From IMG/VR virus record IMGVR_UViG_3300042463_000207, positions 1 through 64,000 of that record: a DNA stretch of 64,000 bases. The stretch is one strand, 5' to 3'. This document shows, in pieces, positions 57,464 to 64,000 of this stretch; the stretch's first letter is position 1, and each line of letters starts with the position of its first letter. The notes beneath the pieces were generated by a model. That model searched no databases, was not told where the DNA came from, and saw nothing but the letters and a program-made list of their open reading frames with translations. Source of the stretch: a virus. A program made the position numbers and the translations under genes.

Positions 57464-57474
57464 TAATATACTAA
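57464..57474 (-). promoter_or_regulatory. Candidate late element TTAGTATATTA before the fibre gene
   Basis: An exact copy of the 11-mer at 55134-55144, on the minus strand, five bases before the ATG at 57458. A spacing this short would give an almost leaderless message, or the element may instead act as an operator or translation signal. Exact identity at two start sites suggests it is not random. Confidence 0.4.
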
Positions 57475-57477
57475 TTA

Positions 57478-59367
57478 TTAATGAGAATTACAAGTTCTAA
57501 GTGTTGTTCCACAGCTACATCCACATGTTGAAGGTGGGCAGTCACATGTGTTTACTTCACACATATATTCTGGATCTCTTAGAGCTTCTAAATCTATAAG
57601 TTCTTTTTTAATTAACCACTTGTTATCTTCTTCAGGACAACAGTTACTAATGCCATATCTTAATTCAAGTACAGATTTGTATAATACTTCTGCAGACTTA
57701 CAAGTTATCTTTTCATATTTTTCTGTACTACAGATTGGTGTTACATATCCTGGTTCAACATTTCTCTTTGGATAGATTTGAGGAGGACATACACCATTAG
57801 TACAATTACCAAATGTTTCAACATAATCTGTTGCAAAAGAAGTAAGAAGTAACTTCATGCAAATTCTATCAGATCTTTCTCCTGAAAGAAGTGATATAGT
57901 TTGTACTACACCATTGCAATCTACATAATCATAGTTATGAGCTACTGCATCATGATTTTTAATTCTTTTACAAACACATGGAAAACTATTAAGACATTCT
58001 AAACATGAACTATATTCATTTAGTATATCTCCAAGAACTCCAGATCCTGTACTTGTTTGAGAAACAGAAACTGTCCAGCAAGTAGTAGGACACCATTCAA
58101 GAATGATAGTACTTCCTACATAATCAGAAAGATCTGTTGATGTAATTATAGGGGCTTCTGTATCTGTACAATCTGTAAGTTGATAATAAGTAGTCTTACA
58201 TGCTTCACAATCTGTAAATTCCTGAGCTACAGTTACATCTACATCTGATGGAATTGGATTTGGATAGACATCTACAATCCAACAACCTGGACAATCTGGA
58301 CTGAGTTCTACTACTTGACCTACATATCCACTAAGATCATTTGAAGTATAAATAGTAGTACCCAAATCATCACAGTTTGTAAGTGTGTAATTTGGACCTG
58401 CTGTACATGTAGCACAATCTGCAAATGCTTGAGTTACAACAACATCAATTGCACAGTCACAATCTACAACATCATTTACAGTCCAACAGTTAGTATAACC
58501 ATCTATAATTACTACTTGACCTAATGTGGCAAATGGTGATAATGATTGAGCTGTTGTATAAATAGGATCTTCTATACCAGCACAGTCTACAAGTTCATAA
58601 CATTCTGTAGGACATAAACCATCTATACAATCACCATGATTTATAATTGTAAGATTTGGTCCAGCAGCTGGAGTTGTAAATGGATATACTTTAGAACAAT
58701 CTTTCCAATAACCATTTACAAATGTGCTTACTGGATTGCCATCACAGTCAACATAATCTAGTTTTGCTGTACCAATTATTTCATAACACTCACATGCACA
58801 TGGACATGGTATATCTCCATCTACAACTACAGTAATTGCATTATCACAATCCGGAGCAAGAGTTACCATGTAACAATCAAACCCAAGATCTGCATCTACT
58901 TGTATTGATGCACTACCACCAACATATGCTGATAAATCTGTATTAGTAGTAAGTGGTGGAACACTACCATCACATGAGTATATAGTATAACACTGAGCTA
59001 CACAATCTGGACAAAATCCAGGTTCTTCATCACCACATGGTGTTTCATATGTAGTAGTACTATCCCAAATATAGTTACCTCCAAAATTAGTGGGTACTAT
59101 TTGTAAGTTTCCATAATTAGACCCATTAATTGGATTTCCTGGAGCTGAAGCATCACCTCTAAATATTCTATAACATTGATTTGTTAAAGGGACATAAGTA
59201 TCAGTTAATGGATCATAACCAATTGCTGGAGGACCATTGTATATATTAATACCTAAGTTAGGTTGTACAGTTGTACCATTAAAACTAAAGTACACCGTAT
59301 TTCCTCCACAGCAGGGTTCAAAACCAAAGTATGATGCAGAGAGTCCAGGAGGAGGAAATTTTGTCAT
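57478..59367 (-). CDS. Cys-rich tandem-repeat virion protein, 629 aa
   Basis: Made of two kinds of about 60-residue module. Type A occurs at about 126-190, 256-321, 327-390 and 395-458, with consensus C-Y-x-L-x-x-C ... T-x-x-D-L-S-x-Y-V-G ... C-W-x-V ... D-C-x-x-C. Type B occurs at about 194-253 and 465-529, with YxDYVDCxG or LDYVDCDG and an end GxCxxGxCP. The Cys spacing repeats from module to module, so either disulfides or metal sites hold each unit. N- and C-terminal parts are also Cys-rich. Such beta-repeat proteins in phages usually form surface fibres or adhesins that bind host polysaccharide or capsule. Placed between capsid genes and the fibre genes, it is most likely a head or tail appendage. 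Confidence 0.65.
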   Translation of the reverse strand: MTKFPPPGLSASYFGFEPCCGGNTVYFSFNGTTVQPNLGINIYNGPPAIGYDPLTDTYVPLTNQCYRIFRGDASAPGNPINGSNYGNLQIVPTNFGGNYIWDSTTTYETPCGDEEPGFCPDCVAQCYTIYSCDGSVPPLTTNTDLSAYVGGSASIQVDADLGFDCYMVTLAPDCDNAITVVVDGDIPCPCACECYEIIGTAKLDYVDCDGNPVSTFVNGYWKDCSKVYPFTTPAAGPNLTIINHGDCIDGLCPTECYELVDCAGIEDPIYTTAQSLSPFATLGQVVIIDGYTNCWTVNDVVDCDCAIDVVVTQAFADCATCTAGPNYTLTNCDDLGTTIYTSNDLSGYVGQVVELSPDCPGCWIVDVYPNPIPSDVDVTVAQEFTDCEACKTTYYQLTDCTDTEAPIITSTDLSDYVGSTIILEWCPTTCWTVSVSQTSTGSGVLGDILNEYSSCLECLNSFPCVCKRIKNHDAVAHNYDYVDCNGVVQTISLLSGERSDRICMKLLLTSFATDYVETFGNCTNGVCPPQIYPKRNVEPGYVTPICSTEKYEKITCKSAEVLYKSVLELRYGISNCCPEEDNKWLIKKELIDLEALRDPEYMCEVNTCDCPPSTCGCSCGTTLRTCNSH

Positions 59368-59370
59368 AGT

Positions 59371-59556
59371 TTATTTATTATATCTATCTTTTCCCCAGAC
59401 TTGATTTGTCTGAGATACTGTTGCCATTGTTTGTCTTTGTTTTAATTGTTCTTCGTATGTATTAGCACACTTAGAACATACAGTTTTGCCATCTGATGCT
59501 TGTCTCTTCTGACACCCGCATGACATTTTGTTTCTACAGTTTGGACATGTTGCCAT
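59371..59556 (-). CDS. Small zinc-ribbon protein, 61 aa
   Basis: Cysteines at 4, 7, 13, 15, 27 and 30 form CPNC-x5-CGC-x11-CSKC, a rubredoxin/zinc-ribbon-like arrangement able to bind at least one zinc. The C-terminal half is Gln/Thr-rich and helical. It lies in the capsid unit, three bases upstream of the 629-aa gene. The function is not recognised; it could be an assembly or structural factor. The short length makes the gene call moderate, but operon spacing and the Cys pattern support it. Confidence 0.7.
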   Translation of the reverse strand: MATCPNCRNKMSCGCQKRQASDGKTVCSKCANTYEEQLKQRQTMATVSQTNQVWGKDRYNK

Positions 59557-59577
59557 ATTTTGTTGGTTTTAAAATTG

Positions 59578-60138
59578 TTAACAGTTTACACAATCTAATT
59601 TGTTTAGAAGTTTAAGTGCATAGTTATATAATGACATTCCCTTTTGTGGCTCATGACAGTATTCTACTTTAGCCTTAGCAGCTTCTAAATACATTTTAAT
59701 TAGACCTAGTGCTTCAAGTCTTTGTTTAGTTTTGAGAGGTGGTTCACATGCATTTGCATCTACCTCACATAAAGTTTTATAATATCTATTGAGAGCATAG
59801 CTTATTCTCATATGATTGTATTCTACAAACACCTGATCATTGGGAGATACACTATACTTAATTACATAAATACCATCTGGCAGATTTGCATACTGTGTCC
59901 CACAATTACTTGTTTGTAAGTTAAGATCACATGCCGTTAATGTAATATGCCCACTAGCTACAAACTCAGTCATCTGAGTTCCTTCAAGTTGAACTGAATA
60001 TGCAAACCCAGGAACAGTTACATTTAATGTAGGACAAGTTACTGGCAACAGATCAAAGTATACACTTGTGTCCATAATCTTTAGAACACAGGTATTCATT
60101 ACTGTTGGAACTTCTAAACTTAATACGTGATTAGCCAT
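59578..60138 (-). CDS. Capsid-associated protein, 186 aa
   Basis: First gene after the major capsid terminator. The N-terminal 110 residues are beta-rich (VLKIMDTSVYFDLLPV, FVASGHITLTACDLNL) like an immunoglobulin or fibronectin type domain, and the rest is helical (LNRYYKTLCEVDANACEPPLK, then LEAAKAKVEYC) with a C-terminal CVNC. Conserved genes of this size follow the capsid gene in crAss-like phages and may be head auxiliary or decoration proteins, but I cannot assign it firmly. Expression after a strong terminator would need its own start or partial read-through. Confidence 0.6.
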   Translation of the reverse strand: MANHVLSLEVPTVMNTCVLKIMDTSVYFDLLPVTCPTLNVTVPGFAYSVQLEGTQMTEFVASGHITLTACDLNLQTSNCGTQYANLPDGIYVIKYSVSPNDQVFVEYNHMRISYALNRYYKTLCEVDANACEPPLKTKQRLEALGLIKMYLEAAKAKVEYCHEPQKGMSLYNYALKLLNKLDCVNC

Positions 60139-60151
60139 AGGTATTTAATAA

Positions 60152-60188
60152 AAAAGGGGATAGGAGTTTAGAACTCTTCTCCCCTTTT
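60152..60188 (-). terminator. Terminator of the major capsid gene
   Basis: On the minus strand AAAAGGGGA pairs with TCCCCTTTT, with an imperfect inner stem AGAGTT/AACTCC, and a TTTTTTATT run follows. It lies 20 bases after the capsid stop. A terminator right behind the capsid gene is a usual way to obtain extra capsid message. Confidence 0.88.
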
Positions 60189-60207
60189 GTTTAAGTTTTA
60201 ATTATTC

Positions 60208-61872
60208 TTAGTTACAAGAAACTACATTGTAAGGATTGTACAATGGAAGTGCTGGGAAATTAACACCAACATTACATACAGTATTACAAGTAAATGCTTC
60301 AACATTACATGCATTATCACAACCAGTTAACCAAGCAGTCACATCACTTACAAAAGTAGGAATTGGATTAGTTGAGAAAATAGTCAATGCATACTGATCA
60401 TTATCAAATACACCAGTTGGGTTATTGAAACGTGGTACATTGTGAATAAGTACATATCTGTAGTATAATGCTCCACGGTCAATTGCACCAATGATCTGGT
60501 TACCTTGAGTAATCTCACGGATACGGAAATCAGTAGCCAAGAAGTTTTGTCTGTAAGACTCAGAAAGAACAAGTTCTCTAAGAACTGTTTCACCAAGACC
60601 TTGAACTTGAAGACCATCACATTGTGTAACTACACAAAGTGTTTGGAACAAACAAGGCTCACCTGTATAGTCTACTTCAGAAGCATAAAGTTTAACTGGC
60701 TCTTTTTCATAGAAGTCAGAAACTTGGAATGTACAGTCACCAAATCTTGTGTCAACATAAGCACCGTTAAGGATAAGACCAGCACATCTACCATCTACGT
60801 GAGCAGTAGCAGGATATAGATCCCAAGTAGTTGCACCATTTGCAGCTAAGAAAGCAGCAGATGTTCCTGGAGCATATAGTAATTGACCATTTTCAGCTTG
60901 TACAACTGGTTGAATAAATGGAGCAATGATTGGGTTATTTACAATTGCATTAGCCCATTTGATCATTACTTCAGTTGAGTCAACTGCAGTTGGAGCAATA
61001 GCATCTGGTGCACAACATCCTGTGTATGCATCAACAGTTGCATAAGCATTGTGATTTAAGAAACGTAATGCAGGAGAACCTTTTACATCCAAACGAAGGT
61101 AGTAAGTCTCACCACATAAAAATTCTTTGCAGCAGTCAGCATCAGTACCACAACCAACTTGCGGATGTGCATCAGTTACATCAGTAATTGTATATACTGC
61201 AAGAGTACCAGGAGTTCCTGAAGGTGAGTTGATTGTTACAGTGTTACCTACAACATATCCTTTACCTGGATTAACAATACCTGTTACTGTTGGTACACCA
61301 GCAGCAATAGTAATTGCTAATTCTAAACCTATACCTGTACCAGTTACGTTAGTTGTATTAACTCCTACAGCTGTAGTAGAGTTAGGTGCATAACCAACAC
61401 CTGGAGTAGTAATAGAACCAGCTTCTACACCACCACCTGCAGTCCAGAATGTAGAACCTACGTGGATCACATTGTTTTGTGGAACACATGGAGCTACAGA
61501 ATAGAAACGTGATACATACTTAGGGTTGATCATTTTAGACTTGTTAGTCTCTTGATAACCACCTGCTAAAGGACCAATCTTATCATTGTCATAAATTGCA
61601 GAACCTGCAAGATATACATTACAACAAGAAGATGGAGTAATAGTCAAGTTAGTTGATGGGCTAAAGATACCAAAGTAACCATTTGCATACTCAGAAGCAG
61701 CAGATGCTTTTAATTGGTTCAAACCGTAAGTTGGTACACCATCAGTAGTAACATAACCAAACTCAGTGGAAGTAGAAATAGGTGTAGTACCCAATCTATC
61801 AACCGCAACACTTGCGCGAGTAGCACCAGTGCCTAAGAAAGCTTTTTGAAAAGCATGATTAAAATAAGCCAT
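60208..61872 (-). CDS. Major capsid protein, 554 aa
   Basis: The N-terminus MAYFNHAFQKAFLGTGAT is the conserved start of crAss-like (HK97-fold) capsid proteins. The order of segments fits that fold: a PTYGLNQLKASAASEYANGYFGIF region, then a long body with TRFYSVAPCVPQNNVIHVG-type strands, then late basic helices round QNFLATDFRIREITQGNQIIGAIDRGALYYRYVL. Residues about 143-232 are a Gly/Thr-rich, beta-type insertion with two copies of I-x-x-P-G-x-G-Y. The protein has many Cys (CC pairs near 83, 247). It forms the icosahedral shell. Its start is preceded by a promoter-like AT-rich gap and it is followed by a strong terminator. Confidence 0.93.
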   Translation of the reverse strand: MAYFNHAFQKAFLGTGATRASVAVDRLGTTPISTSTEFGYVTTDGVPTYGLNQLKASAASEYANGYFGIFSPSTNLTITPSSCCNVYLAGSAIYDNDKIGPLAGGYQETNKSKMINPKYVSRFYSVAPCVPQNNVIHVGSTFWTAGGGVEAGSITTPGVGYAPNSTTAVGVNTTNVTGTGIGLELAITIAAGVPTVTGIVNPGKGYVVGNTVTINSPSGTPGTLAVYTITDVTDAHPQVGCGTDADCCKEFLCGETYYLRLDVKGSPALRFLNHNAYATVDAYTGCCAPDAIAPTAVDSTEVMIKWANAIVNNPIIAPFIQPVVQAENGQLLYAPGTSAAFLAANGATTWDLYPATAHVDGRCAGLILNGAYVDTRFGDCTFQVSDFYEKEPVKLYASEVDYTGEPCLFQTLCVVTQCDGLQVQGLGETVLRELVLSESYRQNFLATDFRIREITQGNQIIGAIDRGALYYRYVLIHNVPRFNNPTGVFDNDQYALTIFSTNPIPTFVSDVTAWLTGCDNACNVEAFTCNTVCNVGVNFPALPLYNPYNVVSCN

Positions 61873-61936
61873 TTTTTCTAATTTTTAATTAATAAACATA
61901 TATTATAATATAGTGAAAGTTTTTAAAACTTCCAAA
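61873..61936 (-). promoter_or_regulatory. Promoter-like gap upstream of the capsid gene
   Basis: The minus strand reads GGAAGTTTTAAAAACTTTC, an inverted repeat, then CTATATTATAATATATG and an A-rich leader (TTAGAAAAA) before the ATG. The hairpin followed by TATAATATA matches the order seen before the 1006-aa cargo gene. A strong late promoter here is expected for the most abundant virion protein, but no TAnnTTTG host consensus is clear. The inverted repeat could also end the Dps-like gene's message. Confidence 0.45.
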
Positions 61937-62455
61937 TTATTTCAAGAAAAGTAATTTATACTTAGTTGAATTAATAGAGTCTTTAACAAGATCCAGATTA
62001 TTTACTATCTCTGAGTAAGGCATCATACCTTGGAGCTTGTTAATTGTATTATATAGATCTCTTAAATAACCTACAGCATCTGCAGTAGTATCTAGAGTTC
62101 TAATTGGCATGTCTGTATATTTCAGAAGTTTTTCTGCTATACCTTGATATCCTTCTACAAGAGTATCTGCATGTCCATGTAATCCTTCATAAAATTCTCC
62201 TAGTGCTTTGTGTGCAGCATAAGAACCATCACCAGTAACTTTTAAATGAAGTCTGTGAAAACTAGTTGCAGCATTCATCATTTCTGTAGCACATGCTGCT
62301 GTCATTGTATCTAATGAACTACCACCAACTCCAGCATCTGGAGTAGGTTGTGGTTTAGCTGGTTCACTCTTAGGTTGTGTAACAGTGACTTGTGGTCTGC
62401 TAAGTGTTTTAGCTGGCTCTGGATTTCTTTTTAATAGTCTTGTTTTATTTTCCAT
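61937..62455 (-). CDS. Ferritin/Dps-like virion-block protein, 172 aa
   Basis: The first 50 residues are Pro/Lys/Thr-rich and disordered. The rest is a four-helix bundle with a Dps-like segment FHRLHLKVTGDGSYAAHKALGEFYEGLHGHADTL, given here in outline: the His, Glu and Asp spacing resembles the first helices of Dps/ferritin-like domains (also DUF5856-type phage proteins). Iron-binding ligands are only partly conserved by eye. Sitting directly before the capsid gene, it may be a scaffold or internal head protein rather than an iron store. A 3-base gap follows the 232-aa gene. Confidence 0.6.
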   Translation of the reverse strand: MENKTRLLKRNPEPAKTLSRPQVTVTQPKSEPAKPQPTPDAGVGGSSLDTMTAACATEMMNAATSFHRLHLKVTGDGSYAAHKALGEFYEGLHGHADTLVEGYQGIAEKLLKYTDMPIRTLDTTADAVGYLRDLYNTINKLQGMMPYSEIVNNLDLVKDSINSTKYKLLFLK

Positions 62456-62457
62456 GA

Positions 62458-63156
62458 TTAATTGTTACGTTCTGCTGTTTCTGTACCTCTAGAGAATTGG
62501 TTTCCTGACTCAATGTCTCCAGCAAGAATACTTGCTGCTTCATCAATTATTAATTCTACTATATCATCCTTAAATTCACATTCTACATTCTGTGTAGATT
62601 GTACACTTGTATATGGGTCTACACATCCTTGTATCTGAATTTTAATTGGCTGTCTATAATAAATTAGATCTGCACTCTGTATTTCAAATTCATTGTTAGT
62701 ATAGATATGTGTGGTATTACCAATGAGAGTAGCAAATGTTTCACCCCACTCAAAGTTTGGCTGCTTACCCTTGTCTCTTAGAAGAACATTAAGATCTCCT
62801 TCTTGAGCAAGATATACTGTCATTCTTCTTTTCTCACAGCATTCTTGTTTAGCAAGAACATCTACTCTTTTCCACTGTAAATAGTTTTCAGGAAGATTGC
62901 CAAAGTAATAATATTCTTTATCTGAAAGTGTAAGTGGTTCTCTATTAAGTAATACTTGTAGATCATCTTTTCTACGAGTAGAACCTTCATCACCTTCTTT
63001 AACCAAGTTAATGCCATGCAATTGTCTTCTAGCCCACTCAACCTGTGCTTTATTAAATGCCTCAACTATTTGCCAACATTCAATGTTGTCATAGTCCTGG
63101 CTATCTAATTTATTTAGCCGTTGCTTGATCTTTATTTCAATTGTACTATTTAACAT
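62458..63156 (-). CDS. Conserved crAss-type structural protein, 232 aa
   Basis: Begins MLNSTIEIKIKQRLNKLDSQDYDNIECW, a highly conserved-looking N-terminus that I recall from crAss-like structural modules. The first 85 residues are helical (QIVEAFNKAQVEWARRQLHGINLV) and the C-terminal half has strands (YLQWKRVDVLAKQECC, RMTVYLAQEGDL). No enzymatic motif. Position between the small basic proteins and the capsid gene and co-directional spacing of 3 bases suggest a head-tail adaptor or connector component. This function is inferred, not proven. Confidence 0.7.
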   Translation of the reverse strand: MLNSTIEIKIKQRLNKLDSQDYDNIECWQIVEAFNKAQVEWARRQLHGINLVKEGDEGSTRRKDDLQVLLNREPLTLSDKEYYYFGNLPENYLQWKRVDVLAKQECCEKRRMTVYLAQEGDLNVLLRDKGKQPNFEWGETFATLIGNTTHIYTNNEFEIQSADLIYYRQPIKIQIQGCVDPYTSVQSTQNVECEFKDDIVELIIDEAASILAGDIESGNQFSRGTETAERNN

Positions 63157-63159
63157 TTC

Positions 63160-63519
63160 TTATCTTTTTTTAGCCATCTTTTTTAAAGTAATAGCAAGTG
63201 CTTTTCTCTTTGGGGTACAAGTAGATTTAGTCATTGGAGTGCAGTAACCCTTATGTGCAGGATTAATTGCTTTCTGTATCCACTTTTTATCACCAGTAGA
63301 TCCGCCTTTTTTTGCATATCTTAGAGGTTCTTCTTTAATTAATGGAGCTGTGCCAGAACTAGGCTTTGCAACTTTATTAATTACACCTTTAACAGTTCTT
63401 GTTTCTTTAACTGTTTCTGGTGCACCATATCTTTTCTTAACTGTTGTTTTATAATTACCGTCAGGTGAATAAAACTTTTGTTTAGACTCTCTTGGTGAAG
63501 TACTCTTTTTAACAGGCAT
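63160..63519 (-). CDS. Small basic virion protein, 119 aa
   Basis: A very basic, Lys/Thr/Pro-rich protein ending with a conserved-type block: YAKKGGSTGDKKWIQKAI, then KGYCTPMTKSTCTPKRKALA and MAKKR. This WIQ...KGYC.P...CTP.RKALA motif is widespread in virion-linked proteins of crAss-like and related phages, and its two Cys and many Lys suggest capsid or DNA contact. The N-terminal 60 residues are disordered. The KKGG pair resembles the Gly-Gly motifs in the larger virion proteins. Gap of two bases to the next gene. Confidence 0.65.
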   Translation of the reverse strand: MPVKKSTSPRESKQKFYSPDGNYKTTVKKRYGAPETVKETRTVKGVINKVAKPSSGTAPLIKEEPLRYAKKGGSTGDKKWIQKAINPAHKGYCTPMTKSTCTPKRKALAITLKKMAKKR

Positions 63520-63521
63520 GA

Positions 63522-63824
63522 CTATTTTCTTTTAGTAGTTGTACGTTTTGCAACTGCACCACCTCTTTTTGCAATAAGATCAGAATTTTTCTTAGCTGCT
63601 CTTTTTGCTTGTCTAACAGGTTTGTTCTCCTTTATGTTTTTTGCAACTCTGGTTCCAATTGCAGCAAGACCTGCTCCAATAATGCCGGCACCAATTTTTG
63701 CACTTGTATTACCAAGTATTCCTGGTTTTTTTGCCCATGGAACACACTTACCATCTACACAACCATGTTGTGGAGGACAGTCTGATCCGTAATTACAATC
63801 CTGACTTTTTTTACTTACTGCCAT
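63522..63824 (-). CDS. Small Cys-motif virion protein with hydrophobic segment, 100 aa
   Basis: The N-terminal region has four cysteines, C-x5-C-x5-C-x4-C (CNYGSDCPPQHGCVDGKC), similar in spacing to EB-like disulfide modules. Residues 38-62 (NTSAKIGAGIIGAGLAAIGTRVA) are a Gly/Ala-rich hydrophobic segment that could insert in a membrane, and the C-terminus is strongly basic with an AKRGGAVAKR motif. The arrangement is that of a small structural or ejection protein. Function unknown. Start is two bases after the stop of the next gene. Confidence 0.6.
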   Translation of the reverse strand: MAVSKKSQDCNYGSDCPPQHGCVDGKCVPWAKKPGILGNTSAKIGAGIIGAGLAAIGTRVAKNIKENKPVRQAKRAAKKNSDLIAKRGGAVAKRTTTKRK

Positions 63825-63826
63825 AA

Positions 63827-64000
63827 CTATTTCTTTTTTCTAATTGTACCCCCCATTTTCTTACGTGTACCTACAGGAACAGTACCTACACCAGATGAAG
63901 ATCTAACTCTACCTGGAGCTGGAGAACGTTGTACTGGAACAGATGCTCCAAACTTAGCTTTCTTTTTAGCACCAACAATTCTGTCTGCTGCAGTAGGCTT
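63827..64000 (-). CDS. Basic virion-block protein, C-terminal part (gene enters from the right edge)
   Basis: On the minus strand 57 codons are open from the window edge to a TAG at 63827-63829. The product is Lys/Arg/Ser/Gly-rich and ends with RKKMGGTIRKKK, again a Gly-Gly motif flanked by basic residues. It is two bases upstream of the 100-aa gene and clearly belongs to the same operon. The use of TAG here shows TAG acts as a stop in this phage. The start lies outside the window. Confidence 0.6.
   Translation of the reverse strand, partial: KPTAADRIVGAKKKAKFGASVPVQRSPAPGRVRSSSGVGTVPVGTRKKMGGTIRKKK

Noticed and set aside
1-64000. Stop-codon reassignment as in some crAss-like phages
   Set aside because: Genes end in TAA, TAG and TGA (for example TGA at 5272, TAG at 63827) and no gene needs an in-frame stop to be read through.
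1-64000. tRNA genes, CRISPR arrays, insertion sequences, integrase or attachment sites
   Set aside because: No cloverleaf, spaced direct repeats, transposase or integrase motifs were seen; gaps between genes are at most about 117 bases.

Overview
This window is almost certainly part of the genome of a crAss-like phage (order Crassvirales), whose hosts are gut Bacteroidota. The evidence is a block of virion genes on the minus strand. It has a crAss-type major capsid protein, a head-fibre and connector cluster, a muzzle/tail protein of 1864 aa, and a run of very large cargo proteins. One of these, 4902 aa, carries the DFDVD catalytic motif of the crAss-like virion RNA polymerase. The DNA is A+T-rich, starts are preceded by A-rich leaders rather than strong Shine-Dalgarno sites, and all three standard stop codons are used, so I see no sign of stop-codon reassignment.

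Layout. Positions 1-6071 are a plus-strand replication/metabolism module: a RecB/Cas4-like PD-(D/E)XK nuclease (cut by the window edge), two small proteins of unknown function, a compact family B DNA polymerase with 3'-5' exonuclease, a protein with an acidic C-terminal tip, a MazG-like NTP pyrophosphohydrolase, a hotdog acyl-CoA thioesterase, and two small overlapping genes of 56 and 83 codons. Intrinsic terminators lie after the second unknown gene, after the acidic-tail gene, and at the end of the module. The last terminator sits in the convergent gap and touches the stop codon.

Positions 6081-64000 are entirely minus strand, so transcription runs from right to left. From the right come small basic virion proteins, a conserved 232-aa structural protein, a ferritin/Dps-like protein, the major capsid protein (followed by a strong terminator), a 186-aa capsid-associated protein, a zinc-ribbon protein, a Cys-rich repeat protein and two fibre-like proteins with a related N-terminal segment (followed by a terminator). 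A second cluster starts at 55122: three connector/ring-type genes, the muzzle protein and a 2102-aa tail lysin, joined by TAATG or ATGA overlaps. Then come two repeat-rich virion proteins (1530 and 763 aa), a 1006-aa cargo-type protein, and three giant proteins of 2235, 4902 and 1122 aa. These three total 8259 aa and are probably packaged and injected to transcribe early genes.

How it fits together. The plus-strand genes copy the genome and adjust nucleotide and possibly lipid pools. The minus-strand genes build the capsid and tail, degrade peptidoglycan at entry (lysozyme plus amidase in one protein), and deliver a transcription complex that also carries protease-, nucleotide-binding- and nuclease-type domains. 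Portal, terminase, primase and helicase are not in this window and presumably lie outside it.

There is no gene-free stretch longer than 300 bases. The largest gap, about 117 bases at 55123-55239, holds a terminator and a candidate promoter. I saw no tRNA, rRNA, CRISPR array, insertion sequence or integrase. Most suggestive of something undescribed are the multi-domain giant proteins, a short Gly-Gly peptide motif recurring in at least six virion proteins, and an exact 11-base element in front of two late genes.
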